From: Pegoplata infirma
Lineage: Eukaryota > Arthropoda > Insecta > Diptera > Anthomyiidae
Length of the DNA stretch: 64,000 nt
Assembly: GCA_963921195.1 (NCBI GenBank)
Contig: OY992536.1
Location: 232,226,023-232,290,022 of the forward strand
Direction of reading: 5' to 3'
In this document: piece by piece, positions 45,885-57,432 of the stretch
Position numbering within the stretch: position 1 is the stretch's first letter
How the letters are laid out: the number at the start of each line of letters is the position of its first letter
Translations under genes and position numbers: made by a program
The notes under the pieces: model-generated
The model's input: only the letters and a program-made list of their open reading frames with translations
Database searches by the model: none
Told to the model about the DNA's origin: nothing

Positions 45885-46885
45885 AAAATTCCAAAAAAAA
45901 AATTTTTAATGAAAATTTACTACATAGCAAAAAAAAAAAAAAAATGTCAAACAAACTTACAAAGAAAGTATTTCAACGTTTATGAAACGATTTGCCTGAA
46001 ACTTAAAATATACATAAAAGAGACAATTCTAAGGTTGGGGTGTCTCGGCTTATCGGCCATATCGGGGATATAAAGGTTCTAAAAATGGGTCAGAAAATGA
46101 TGAAAAAAAATTTTTTTGGACTCATCCGCCATTTTTTTTAAGAAACTGTGTGATGTTTATATAAAGGAAGAAAGGGTTTTTTTAATACCCATTTATCGGT
46201 GGCATAACTGTGCAAGCACTCGGCTTCGTTAAATATTTTTTTCACGAAAATGTGTAAATTTTGGGAAGTATTTATGTAAAGACATAGACCTACGATATCC
46301 ATATCGCTCATTAACTTGTATAGTGTCATAACTCAAAATGTTTGATTTTATAGAAAACCTGTTTAAAGTTTACAATTGAAACTTGGTTTACGTTGCAAAA
46401 GGCCCGTGAGTAGAATTGTTATAATGGCTTGTTCTGTTCTTAAACGGTGAGCTTAAAATATATTAATACGAATTTTCGACACAATATTAAGCAGGATATA
46501 ACAAGTAATTCTGTATTGTTTACCAAAAAACGACATATTTTGAGTTATGACACTATACAAGTAAATGAGCGATATGAATACGAAATAATCTTTAATAAAT
46601 TTTTTAATGTTATTTCGGGAGTTATCGGAATTTTTTCGAAGGTCCACATTGTTTCATAAAGGGGAAACGAAATTTTTAAACATTGATATGGCCGTAAGGC
46701 GAGACACCCAAACCTTAATATTGTCTCTTTTATATATATTTTAAGTTTTAGGCAAATCGGTTCATAACGCGTTATAACGGTTGGAAATCTTCCAACTTGT
46801 TAAATAATTTTAAAAAATTTTCAAAACTTTTTTAATTTTTTTTGCTTTAAAATACTTGTTATTCCAAAACGCATAAAAAATGTCA
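45885..46885. mobile_element. Fold-back element, ~1 kb
   Basis: CGATTTGCCTGAAACTTAAA and AGAGACAATTCTAAGGTTGG on the left pair with CCAAACCTTAATATTGTCTC and TTTAAGTTTTAGGCAAATCG on the right. Inner arms TATAGTGTCATAACTCAAAA and TTTTGAGTTATGACACTATA also pair. The centre is near 46430. Non-coding; ends approximate. Confidence 0.65.
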
Positions 46886-47332
46886 AACGAATATTATATC
46901 CAGGATTTCGAAAATTTTTTAAAAATGTTCTTGGGATTTGAAATATTTTTCCAAAATTTATAAATTTTTTTTTTTTTTCTAAAATAATTATGGATGCAAT
47001 TTTTTACAACAAAACAAAAAAAAAAAATATGGCTGAGAGATTTAAATTTTGTTCGGGACTTGGCAAAGGTCAAGTGATAAGTTGTTTTGAAACAGTTTAG
47101 CGATAGCCCAATTTTCATCTGTGATAGGCATTTTATGATATGTACCATTTTCATCTACCTCTTGATATTTTCCAATTTTCATCCGTCATGTGATAGCCAC
47201 TTTAGTGATATGTTCTGTTTTTATCAGTCAATGGATTAGTGATTTCGGATTGAGAAACACACTTTTCTTGAACACACAGAAAATAGATTCAGTTGCAACA
47301 ACTGAACTTTTTTCCAACTGCATTTTTCCTTT
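46886..47332. other. AT-rich DNA with a MITE fragment
   Basis: The words GATAGCCCAATTTTCATCTG and TTTTCATCCGTCATGTGATAGCC repeat loosely. At 47268-47330 ACACACAGAAAATAGATTCA then TTTCCAACTGCATTTTT matches the ends of the MITE at 15893. Confidence 0.45.
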
Positions 47333-49680
47333 AAAAAATTCTCAGATTCTGAGATATATTTCCTATAGAAAAGTCTCAGATCCTGAGACCTTTTTCCTAT
47401 TGAAAAAGTCTCAGATTCTGAGGAATTGTTCCTATAGAAAAAGTCTCAAATTCTGAGACATTTTTCTTATAGAAAAAGTCATAGATTCTGAGACATTTGT
47501 TATATAGAAAATGTCTCCGATTCAAATAAATTTTTATTACAAAAAAGTCTTAGATTCGTAGACATTTTTCCAATAGAAACAGTCTTAGATTCTGAGACAT
47601 TTTTACTAAAGAAAAAGTCTCATATTCTGAGACATTTTTTCTAAAAAAAAGTCTCATATTCTAAAACATATTTTCTATAGAAAAATTAGATTCCGAGACA
47701 TTTTTCCCCTAGAAAAAGTCCCAGATTCGGAGACATTTTTCTTAATGAAGATGTTCCAGATTCTGGGATATTTTTTCTATAAAAAAATTCTCAGATTCGG
47801 AGACATTTTTTCTATTGAGAAAGTACCACATTCTGAAAAATTTTCCTTAAAAAAGTCGGTTCTGAGACTTTTTCCTATAGAAAATTTTTTCTATAAAAAG
47901 TCTCAGATTCTAAGAATTCAGATTCTGGGACATTTTTTCTATAGGCAAGTAAAACATTTTTCCTGTAGAAAAAGTCTCAGATTCTGAGACATATTTTACA
48001 GTTTTTGAAATTTTTTTTCTGTTGAGAAGGTCATAGATTCTGAGACAAAAATCTCAGATTCTGAGACATCTTTCCTATAGAAAGAGTCTCAGATTCTGAG
48101 ACATTTTCCTATAGAAAAAGTCTTATATTCGGAGACATTTTTCCTATTGATGAAGTCTCAGATTCTAAGATATTTTTTCTATACAAAAATTCTCAGATTC
48201 GGAGACATTTTTCTATTGAAAAAGTACCACATTCTGAAAAATTTTCCTTAAAAAAGTCATAGATTCCGAGATATTTTTCCTATAGAAAAAGTCTCAGCTT
48301 CACAAACATTTTTCCTATTGAAAATGTCTCAGGTTCTGAGACATTTTTCCTATAGACAATTTTTTCTATAAAAAAGTCTCAGATTCTCAGAATTTTTTTT
48401 CTTAAGAAAAAGTCTCAGATTCTGGGAAATTTTTCCTATAAGCAAGTAAAACATTTTTCCTGTAGAAAAGGTCTCAGATTCTGAGACATATTTTACAGTT
48501 TTTAAATTTTTTTTCTATATTATAGATTTAGAAAAAGTCTCAGATTCTGAAACATTTTTCCTTTAGAAAAGTGTTATATTCTGAGACACATTTTCTATAG
48601 AAAAATTCTGAGATTTTCCTATAGAAAAAGTCTCAGATTCTGACACATTTTTCTATAGAAAAAGTCACAAATTCTGAGACATTTTTTCCATAGAAAAAAT
48701 CTCAGATTTGGAGACTTTTTTCCTATAGAAAAAGTCTTATATTCTTTTTCTGAAACATTTTTCCTATAAAAAATTCTCAGATTCGGAGACATTTTTCCTA
48801 TTGAAAAGTATACAAAAATTCTCAGATTCGAGACATTTTTTCTATAGAAAAAGTGTCAGATTCTGAGACATTTTCCCTATTGTAAATGTCACAGATTCTG
48901 AGACATTTTTGTATATAAAAAGTCTCAGAAAAGACATTTTTCCTATAGAAAAAGTCTCATATTCTAAAATATATTTTCTAAAGAAAATTCTTAGATTCTG
49001 AGATTTTTATAGAAAAAGTCTCAGATTCGGAGACATTTTTCCTTTAGAAAAAGTCTCATATTCGGAGACATGTTTCCTATTGAAAATTTCCCAGATTCTG
49101 AGGCATTTTTCGTATATAAAAATTCTCATATTCGGAGACATTTTTCCTATTAAAAAAGTCACAGATTCTGAGACATATTTCTATTTAAAAAAAAGTCCCA
49201 GATTCTGAGACATATTCCCTATAGAAAAATTCTCAGATTCTGAGACATTTGTCCTGTAGAAAAAGTCACAGATTCTGAGACATTTTTGTATATAAAAAGT
49301 CTCAGATTTTGAGAAAATTTTCCTGTAGAAAAAAATCTTATATTCTGAGACATTTTTCCTAAAAATTCTTTTTTTTCTATAGAAAAAGTCGAAGATTCTG
49401 AGACAGTTTTCCTATAGAAAATGTATCGAATTTTGATAAATTTTTTATACAAAAAAAGTCTCAGATTCTTAGAAATTTTTCCCATAGAAACAGAAAAATT
49501 CACAGATTCTGAGACATTTTTCTATAGAAAAGTGCCAGATTTGGAGACAATATTCCTATAGAAAAAGTTTCCGATTCAGATATACTTTTCCTTTGGGAAA
49601 AAAATTTTTTTTATTCAATAAGTCTCAGATTCTGGAATATTTTTCCTATAAAAAAACTCTTAGATTAAACTTTTCTCTGT
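47333..49680 (+). repeat. 36-bp doubly palindromic satellite, array 2 (diverged)
   Basis: The unit is approximately TCTCAGATTCTGAGACATTT then TTCCTATAGAAAAAG. Most units carry substitutions or small indels and few neighbours are identical, so this array looks older or less homogenised than array 1. Larger duplicated blocks occur, such as AGGCAAGTAAAACATTTTTC present near both 47943 and 48433. Confidence 0.9.
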
Positions 49681-49793
49681 GTGTAATACAAAGAAATACT
49701 TTTGTATGGAAAAATTCCTTCATAATTTGACAGTTTTTTTTATAAAACAAAATCGGAATTTCAAAATCTGTGACTTTTTCTGTCGAAAAAATA
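49681..49793. other. Spacer between satellite and fold-back
   Basis: AT-rich sequence; nothing recognised. Confidence 0.4.
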
Positions 49794-50090
49794 CACCGCT
49801 CAACACTCATTTTCCGGTTTGAATTCTGATGATCAATTTTAGTAGACTTTGATCTCCTGATTCCAAATCTGTTCTCCAAATTTTTCCATCACGTCCACAT
49901 TTTTAGTTATTCAGCTTTCAAAAAATGCAAAAATCGCGTTTTTTCGCATTTTCAACCGCGAATAATTAAAATTCTAGACGTGATGGAAAAATTTGGAGCA
50001 CAGATTTTGGAATCAGAGAGTCAAAATCTTTAAAAAATTTTACATCAAACTTCAAACCGGAGTCAAAAACCTTCGATTTGTTGAGCGGTG
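49794..50090. mobile_element. CACCGCTCAACA-family fold-back, compact copy
   Basis: CACCGCTCAACACTCATTTT is mirrored by TTGTTGAGCGGTG. The arms, with GATTCCAAATCTGTTCTCCA and its counterpart TTTGGAGCACAGATTTTGGA, meet near 49945. Non-coding. Confidence 0.75.
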
Positions 50091-50631
50091 CTATTAGGAA
50101 ATTTAAGACTTTCTTCATAACATTAGTAAATGTAGTCAGATTTTTTAAGAAACCATTAGCATAGTCAAATTCACAAATTTTTAAAAATTGTGGTTTATAG
50201 GTACAATAAAGCGTATGAGCAATGCTGTATTTATAACATTGATTTACTTATTACTCATACGCTTTGGTGTACTATTATTTGATATTTTTATAATATTTTG
50301 AAAATCAGCCAACACCACTGGCTTCAAGTGCGTATGAGTAATGTACAATCTTAAGGTTATTACGTATACGTAGTGGTGTACTTGAATTATTTCTACTGAT
50401 ATAATAATCACCATAACCTCCGATTAGTCGTTTTAATGATAGTGCTCGTCTTATAAGTAAAATAATCACAAACATATGTTTCTTTTTATTTATAAACTAA
50501 ACAAAAGTCTATCCTCAGTCATTAATAAAAATGTCCAAATATCTAATATAACAATAAACATTTACACTTATTTACACAAATTAATCTAAAAGAACGATGT
50601 CAAGGTTCCTAAGTACACACATGCTTATAAG
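50091..50631. other. AT-rich DNA with GCGTATGAGTAAT hairpins
   Basis: AGCGTATGAGCAAT at 50211 pairs with ATTACTCATACGCT at 50250. The same GCGTATGAGTAAT word recurs near 50330 and in the arms of the palindrome at 34719. No gene was recognised. Confidence 0.5.
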
Positions 50632-52312
50632 GGATTCCACACTAAATACCCCGCTATAGAAAGACATGTGTCCCGTGAATTTTTGAATAGGTTTTTGATA
50701 AATTGGCATTTTTACAAATTTTAGAAGTTTTCAAAAAAAAAAAAAATAATCACTTGCCAATAAAACAAAATATACAAAACTATAAATTTTTGGGATTGTG
50801 GTGCATTTCGGTTTGATATGATAAATATTTAATCAAGGCAATTAAACCATTTGACCATTTTTATACCCTCCACTCTAGTGATAGAGGGTATATATAAGTT
50901 TGTCATTCCGTTTGTAACACCTCGAAATATTGGTCTAGGACCCCATAAAGTATATATATTCATGATCCTCGATCGATTTTAAGACGATCTAGCGGTGTCC
51001 GTCCGTCCGTCCGTCCGTCTGTCTGTCTGTTGAAAACACGCTAACTTTTGAAAGACTTTACGGAGGCTCCTGAAGTTTGGCATATATGTTGGACATTTAC
51101 CTGGTCAGGTTGGTATTGCAATCCAGCGAAATCGGTCCAGTGGTTCAAAAGTTATAAGCAAATGAGTGAATTTCGGCAAGGGGTTTTCTGGAATTTACGA
51201 GATAAAACACACGGTAACTTTCGAATGGCAATTCTGAGGGTGCTGAAGTGTGGCATATATATTTACCGTTCCTCCGGTCCGGTTCGTTTTAAATTTCCGC
51301 CAAATCGGTCAGGCGGTTCAAAAGTTATTAGCAAAACCGTAAATTTCAGATTAGTTCACCTTAAATTCACGTTTTGAAAACCCGTTAAACATGTTTTAAA
51401 AACATTTGTAATAACAAATTCGCATTCATTTTTTAAATATGTTTAACCACTTAAACATGTTTAAATTTAAACTTTTTAAGGTACATAAACATGTTTAAGT
51501 GCTTAAACATGTTAAAAAAAATGAATGCGAATTTGGTATAAGTCAGAAAAATATTTTAAAAGGTATTTTTGTCACACAAAAATATTTTTACACTAAACCA
51601 AAAAAAAAAGTACACTTAAAAAAAAGTTTACACTCAAAAAAAATTTTACACTCAAAAAAAATTGGTAAATTATTTTTTTTTTTTTCAAAAATTAACAAAA
51701 AAAAGTTTTTTTACACTAAAACAAAAAAAAAAAAATACACTCAAAAAAAATTTTACATTTTCAAAAAATTTTTTTTCAAAAATTAATAAAAAAAAGTTTT
51801 TTTTACAGAAAATAAAATATTTCTAACCAAAAAAAGCTTACACTCAAAAAAAAATTTTACACTCAAAAAAAAAAATTGGTATTTTTTTTTTTTTCAAAAA
51901 TTAACAAAAAAAAGTTTTTTTACACTAAAAAAAAAAATACACTCAAAAAAAATTTTACACTCAAAAAAAAATTTGTATTTTTTTTTTTTTTTCAAAAATG
52001 AATAAAAAAAAGTTTTTTTACAGAAAATAAAATATTTCTAACCAAAAATGTTATTTTTTTCACGTTAGAAAATTTACTATCACTTAAAAAGGGGATTGTG
52101 GAGGGTATTCATAGATTCGGCCAAGTCGAATTTAACTTTTCTACTTGTTTCAATATTGAGCCACGCCTCCTAAGCCCAGGAGTTAAAAATTTAAAAATTA
52201 AAAATCGCAGTTTTCTTAGTTCTATATAGGACTATCAATACAACCTATTCAGAAATTCATTGGACACGTGCTTTTTCGCTAGGCATTTGGCATGTAATGC
52301 CCCACATACACA
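50632..52312. mobile_element. GRGGCATTCC-family fold-back, diverged, split by mini-me
   Basis: The left end (GGGATTCCACACTAAATACC, GTGAATTTTTGAATAGGTTT) resembles the complement of the right end (ATGCCCCACATAC; CAACCTATTCAGAAATTCAT). GAGCCACGCCTCCTAAGCCC also recalls the arms of 34719-36056. Mini-me occupies 50863-52148. Confidence 0.55.
50863..52148 (+). mobile_element. mini-me-like element, subtype 2, long copy
   Basis: It begins TTATACCCTCCACTCTAGTG, has (GTCC/GTCT)n at about 50997-51030, and ends GGAGGGTATTCATAGATTCG then GCCAAGTCGAATTTAACTTT. The terminal hairpin is GATTCGGCC/AAGTCGAATT. Between 51590 and 52040 a unit of roughly 115 bases (ACACTCAAAAAAAATTTT...AAAAAAAGTTTTTTTACA) is repeated. 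The frame at 51048-51377 has no recognisable domain. Confidence 0.75.
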
Positions 52313-52580
52313 TGTACATATTAAGGTATTTTCTTGTTTATTTTTTCATTAGTTTTCTTTTTGTCTTACACTAAATAGTGTTGCAATCTTGTGTCAATTA
52401 AACTAAAAGCCAAAAACAAAAAAAAAAATGTTGATACTTATTTATGCCCCTTAAAAAGGACTTATGTAAATGACAAATGATAAAACAATATAATTCTACA
52501 CATTATGGTCATGTTAATGTCATCAATATATTCACTCATTATTTAATTTTGTTTGTACACACAGTAAATTTATACACATG
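52313..52580. other. AT-rich flank of the LTR element
   Basis: Nothing was recognised apart from the 4-base target CTAT at 52581-52584. Confidence 0.5.
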
Positions 52581-52584
52581 CTAT

Positions 52585-54040
52585 TGTTAAACGTTGATAC
52601 ACCTTTTATGAGTTTTTAATAATTAAACTTTATTTATTTTATTATTCTATAATCTACCCTAACTTAAACTATCTTACTCACTAATACAATTATACTTTAA
52701 GAGAGCGTAACGTGTACATTAGAGTGTCCCTTATTTTGGAAATGTTGGAAATCTTGAGACGGTACCCGCTCATTTTTTTCCTTTTGACTTAAAAATAACT
52801 CAGGAAAAATTTTACGCCCCTAGGACCACGCCTTCCCTACGCGACGGGGCCTTAAAGAGCGGGGCCTAAAAAATCATTTTTCCATACAAACCAAAAAAAT
52901 TTTTTTTTGATTTTTAATTTTTTTGTTATTAATTATTATATTACTTGGTTTGCTTATTCACGACAAAAAATTTGATTTTGGAGGGATAAGTCTTTCAGCG
53001 CTAAAAAATTTTTCGCAAAAAAAAAATTTGGGCGGCCGGGGTCCTACAGTAAAAAATTTTTAAAAAATATTTTTTTTTAGTTTTGACCAGCAACGGTTTT
53101 AGCTGCTATGTTGCTTTAAATGATATATATTCCAAAAAAAAAATTATTCATATCTGTGACATCTTTATCTTTTTCGAAAAAAAAAATTTTGAGCCGTAGG
53201 AATCCTACGGTAAAAAATTTTTAAAAAATATTTTTTTTTAGTTTTGAAAAGCAATGGTTTTAGTTTTTATGTTGTTTTTAATGATATATATTCCAAAAAA
53301 AATATTATTCATATTTGTGACATTTTTATCGTGTATCGAAAAAAATCATCAATGCATTTTTTACCCTTTTTTAGAACACGATTAAGATGTCACAGATACA
53401 AAAAATATTTTTTTATGAATATATATCATTTAAAGCAACATAGCAGCTAAAACCGTTGCTGGTCAAAACTAAAAAAAAATATTTTTTAAAAATTTTTTAC
53501 TGTAGGACCCCGGCGGCTCAAAATTTTTTTTTGCGAAAAATTTTTTAGCGCTGAAAGACTTATCCCACCAAAATCAAATTTTTTGTTGTGAATAAGCAAA
53601 CCAAGTAATATAATAAATAATAACAAAAAAATTAAAAATCAAAAAAAAAATTTTTTGGTTTGTATGGAAAAATGATTTTTTAGGCCCCGCTCTTTAAGGG
53701 CCCGTCGCGTAGGGAAGGCGTGGTCCTAGGGGCGTAAAATTTTTCCTGAGTTATTTTTAAGTCAAAAGGAAAAAAATGAGCGGGTACCGTCTCAAGATTT
53801 CCAACATTTCCAAAATAAGGGACACTCTAGTGTACATGTATTCTACGTACCGTGTGAATACTCGTAGTCAGCAGTTTACCTGACTAGGCCATGCAGTAAT
53901 TGTGTGGACAATTACTGTGGGAAATTTTATGTAGACGTATAAAAGTCTAAAGACGTATCAAATGTCGTCTGGGCAGAATTCACATAAAAACGTTGGTACG
54001 TGGAGTATGTAAATAATAACCGAACATTATACACGCTACA
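52585..54040 (-). repeat. 3' LTR, split by a fold-back element
   Basis: The two parts, 52585-52719 and 53838-54040, add up to the 338 bases of the other LTR with no difference found by eye. The plus-strand ends are TGTTAAACG...GCTACA. The duplicated GTGTACAT surrounds the insert. Confidence 0.92.
52720..53829. mobile_element. hAT-like fold-back inserted in the LTR
   Basis: The 1,110-base element has long arms meeting near 53275. TAGAGTGTCCCTTATTTTGG is mirrored by CCAAAATAAGGGACACTCTA. It is flanked by an exact 8-base duplication GTGTACAT (52712-52719, 53830-53837), while the intact LTR has one copy. The TIR fits hAT YARNG and the target fits the hAT-preferred nTnnnnAn. No transposase. Confidence 0.93.
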
Positions 54041-54050
54041 CCTCCCTTTT
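54041..54050 (-). other. Polypurine tract
   Basis: On the minus strand AAAAGGGAGG directly precedes the LTR start TGTAGCG. This is the usual position and composition of the plus-strand primer. Confidence 0.85.
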
Positions 54051-54166
54051 ACAAAAGAATGAATTTATATTTAATAAATTTATTCTATGTTCTATCTTAA
54101 TTGTTCAATATATTTATCATAACTTTTATTTTTATTTTATTTTGTAATTTTATTAGCATTTTTAAA

Positions 54167-57100
54167 TTAATAATCTTTTCGTCTTACTCTGTCTAGATGT
54201 ACCGTCATTGTCTTGTCGTTAGCGTCCTTTATAGTACAGTTATTTTTATCATCTAAATTTATTACCTTATATGGGCCCTTATACAGACTATCTAATTTAT
54301 GTCCTACATTTTTTAAATATACTAGATCATTAATGTTTATCCCTATGCTATTCTTATTCCTATCGTATAGTTTTTTCATTTTCATCTTGCTACTCTCGAT
54401 GAGTTCTTTAGCTCTCTTGTGGGCTACCTGTAATCTAAATTTGATTTCCTTATCGTATGCGTCCAAGTTATATATTGGATCTATTTCCGCATTAGAAAGA
54501 AAGTCGTATAGATCAGGTATTTTACCGAACACCAACTCGTATGGGCAATAATCATGCACCAATGATGGAGTTGTGTTGTAACAAAATGTAAAATATTTCA
54601 ACCATTCGTCCCAATCAGTTTTATCGACTGATATGTATGAACGAATGTATTCATTAAATGTTCTGTGGCTCCTTTCCACAGTTCCGAGAGTTTGATGATG
54701 ATAAGCTGTTGAAGTAATATTTTCTATCTTCAGTAGCTTACATACTTCATCAAAAATTTGATTTTTATACTCCGTGCCCATATCTGTAACTATTCTCCGC
54801 ATGGGTCCGTATATGAGTATACAGTGGTCAAATATTGCTTTTGCAATTACCTTCGCACTTTTGTCAATGACAGGTATAGAGATTAAATACTTCGTCAGGT
54901 CACAAATAATTGTGACAGCATACACATTGCCATTTTCCGATTTAGGTAACGGTCCAATGGTATCTATTTGTACAATCTCAAACGCATTGATAGGAGTTGG
55001 AGTTTTAATCATTTCCTCCTTTGTGTTCCTAAATGTCTTGTTTGTTTGACATTTAGTACATGACTTAACGTATTTGGTGACGTCTTTTGTCATGTTTTTC
55101 CAAGAATACTTTTTTCGTATCTTGTTTAATGTACGAGTTATCCCTGGATGGCCACCCCAGATTGGATCATCGTGATATTTTCGTATAATTGATTCCTTAT
55201 CGTTATTATCTGTAATCTTTGTTATTCTGGGCGTCAGTTCAATTTTTACTCTCTTGAGAATTTCATTTCCCTTTTTCTTATATTCAGTGATCCGTATTCT
55301 TTCGAATATATCGTCATTTAATGACTGCTGCAGCTTTTCCATATTGTTATCAACTGCTAATTTTTCAAGCATTGGAAATAATTGAATTAAGTCAATTTTT
55401 CCATTATTGATAAGTTTATCTATTTTAATTTTGATCACTTTATTTTCATTATTTTTATAGTCGACTTTAATTTTCTGTAAACATATATATTCGCCATTTA
55501 TCGTTAGTTTGGCACTTTGTTTACTTCTTCTTGCACTGAACGCCTCATATATTTTTAAATCTTCTTTTATTTTTTCTTTATTTGTTGAGTTTGACTCTTT
55601 CTCATTGTTAGCTTTCTTACTCTGCTGTCTTGTTGTAACTTTAAATACTTTATCAGCTTGTCCCTTTATTTTCTTGATTTCTTCGAAATCTATTCTTGAC
55701 AAAGCATCAGCAGTATGGTTATCTTTACCCCTCAAGTACTCTACGGTAAAATCATACTCCTCTAAATCTAATCGAATTCGCGTCAACTTGGACGACGGAT
55801 TTTTCATAGCAAACAAATATGATAATGGTCGATGATCCGTTTTGACCAGGAATTTTGTACCATAAATATATGGTCTGAAATATTTAATGGCCCAATGAAT
55901 GGCCGCTAATTCCTGTTCGATTGTAGATTTATTGCTTTCGCCTCTGGTAAAAGACCGTGAGGCGTATGCAATAGGTAGTTGTAATCCATCGTACTCTTGG
56001 CTTAGTACGGCACCGCATGCATATTTGCTAGCATCGGTTGTAATACAGAATTGTCTGTCAAAATCTGGATATTGTAAAATTTCTGGACTCATTAATGAAT
56101 CCTTCAAGTATCTGAAAGCTTTTTCACACTCTTCGGTCCACTCGAATTTTGCATTCTTTTTACATAGCCTCGTTAATAGTCGAGAATGTTCCGCAAAATT
56201 GGAAACAAAACGTCTATAGTAATTACAAAAAGCTACAAACCGTTTAGTTTCGTCGGCATTTTTAGGTACAGGATAGTCTTGAATTATCTTGAATTTGCTA
56301 TCATCTGGAAGTATGCCTTTATCTGTACACTTGTGTCCTAAATAGGTCACCTCGTGACTGAAAAATGAACACTTTCCTGGATGAAGTTTTAGATTATATT
56401 TTCGGCACGTCTCGAATACATCTGTTAAATTCTTCAACATGTGATGTTCTGAACGACCCAATACAACTAAATCATCCATGTATAAAAATGCTTGGGCTGG
56501 TGAAAGTCCAGCAAATGCAATCGTCATCATTCTTTGGAATGAGTTTGGAGCTATTTTAAGTCCATATGGTAGACGATTGAAACGAAATGAACCTTTATCC
56601 GTTGAAAATGATGTTATATCTCTTGAATTTTCATCTAATTCAATTTGATGAAATCCGGATGTTAAATCAAGGCAAGAGAAAAATCTAGCTTTACCCAATT
56701 GGTCAAGAATATCATCTATTCTTGGTAATGGAAATTTATCCGCAATTAATTTTTTGTTGATACCTCTGTAATCTACTACTAATCGCCATCTTTTCTCAGT
56801 ATTTCCCGGTAAGGATTTCTTTGGTACCAATAGAATAGGACTATTGTACTCAGAAGCTGAAGGTTCTATTATATCATCGTTTATCAATTTGTCAACCTGT
56901 TTGGTAATTTCCTCTTTATGTGTGTGAGGTATTCTGTAATTCTTAATGTACGTAGGTTCACTATCCTTTAGCCGTAGTTTTTGTTTATAAAAATTATTGA
57001 CAGATATTTTCTCAGTTTCTAGCGCGAAAACATCAATGTACTTTTTGCATATTTCTTCTAGTTCCGGCCTGACAAAAGCTGGAAATTTTCTGGACAGTAT

Positions 57101-57391
57101 TTGCAATTTAGCCTTGTCATTCTGTTCCTCAACTGGAACTACTGTATCATAGTCGTTTAGACTTTCAGTTTTTATATGAACATTCGGTATAATTATATTA
57201 TCGGATGTGGTATTTATCACCCTTACGAAAGGTTGTACGGTATTCACAATTGTATTTGTAATGAATATCCCATTTTGAAGTTCTTGGTTTGGGATTAACA
57301 CTTCTTTTTCCGAACTCTGAATGTTTATCGTTCTAATTACCTCTGATCTTGCAGGTATTGATATTGAATTAATACTAGGTGAATTGATCAT
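54167..57391 (-). CDS. pol: Pol polyprotein: reverse transcriptase, RNase H, integrase
   Basis: The 1,074-residue frame is intact from its first ATG. Order: linker after protease (about 1-130), reverse transcriptase (about 185-365) with LDLTSGFHQI and the catalytic YMDD at 304-307, RNase H (about 448-570) with TTDASKYACGAVLSQ, E493 and D519, then integrase. The integrase zinc-binding module is H740, H748, C778, C781. The catalytic core is D810, D870, E906, with 35 residues between the last two. A GPY/F-type module (KGPYKVI, about 1038) lies at the C-terminus and no chromodomain is visible. The open frame extends upstream of the ATG to about 57470, overlapping the end of the protease frame, so the real protein is probably made as a Gag-Pol fusion. 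It functions in reverse transcription and insertion of the element. Confidence 0.95.
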   Translation of the reverse strand: MINSPSINSISIPARSEVIRTINIQSSEKEVLIPNQELQNGIFITNTIVNTVQPFVRVINTTSDNIIIPNVHIKTESLNDYDTVVPVEEQNDKAKLQILSRKFPAFVRPELEEICKKYIDVFALETEKISVNNFYKQKLRLKDSEPTYIKNYRIPHTHKEEITKQVDKLINDDIIEPSASEYNSPILLVPKKSLPGNTEKRWRLVVDYRGINKKLIADKFPLPRIDDILDQLGKARFFSCLDLTSGFHQIELDENSRDITSFSTDKGSFRFNRLPYGLKIAPNSFQRMMTIAFAGLSPAQAFLYMDDLVVLGRSEHHMLKNLTDVFETCRKYNLKLHPGKCSFFSHEVTYLGHKCTDKGILPDDSKFKIIQDYPVPKNADETKRFVAFCNYYRRFVSNFAEHSRLLTRLCKKNAKFEWTEECEKAFRYLKDSLMSPEILQYPDFDRQFCITTDASKYACGAVLSQEYDGLQLPIAYASRSFTRGESNKSTIEQELAAIHWAIKYFRPYIYGTKFLVKTDHRPLSYLFAMKNPSSKLTRIRLDLEEYDFTVEYLRGKDNHTADALSRIDFEEIKKIKGQADKVFKVTTRQQSKKANNEKESNSTNKEKIKEDLKIYEAFSARRSKQSAKLTINGEYICLQKIKVDYKNNENKVIKIKIDKLINNGKIDLIQLFPMLEKLAVDNNMEKLQQSLNDDIFERIRITEYKKKGNEILKRVKIELTPRITKITDNNDKESIIRKYHDDPIWGGHPGITRTLNKIRKKYSWKNMTKDVTKYVKSCTKCQTNKTFRNTKEEMIKTPTPINAFEIVQIDTIGPLPKSENGNVYAVTIICDLTKYLISIPVIDKSAKVIAKAIFDHCILIYGPMRRIVTDMGTEYKNQIFDEVCKLLKIENITSTAYHHQTLGTVERSHRTFNEYIRSYISVDKTDWDEWLKYFTFCYNTTPSLVHDYCPYELVFGKIPDLYDFLSNAEIDPIYNLDAYDKEIKFRLQVAHKRAKELIESSKMKMKKLYDRNKNSIGININDLVYLKNVGHKLDSLYKGPYKVINLDDKNNCTIKDANDKTMTVHLDRVRRKDY

Positions 57392-57432
57392 TGGAATAGA
57401 AATTTTTTCAGGATAGTCATTTGGTCTTAAAA

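Noticed and set aside
47190..49503. Several 80-95-codon frames
   Set aside because: They are products of the 36-bp satellite, whose unit is divisible by three and so keeps frames open.
49646..49879. 77-codon minus-strand frame
   Set aside because: It straddles the satellite edge and the arm of a fold-back.
51048..51377. 109-codon frame
   Set aside because: It lies wholly inside a mini-me element, is absent from the deleted copy at 16828 and has no recognisable domain.
54041..54166. Possible env gene between pol and the 3' LTR
   Set aside because: Only about 125 bases lie between the pol stop and the LTR, far too little for an envelope gene.
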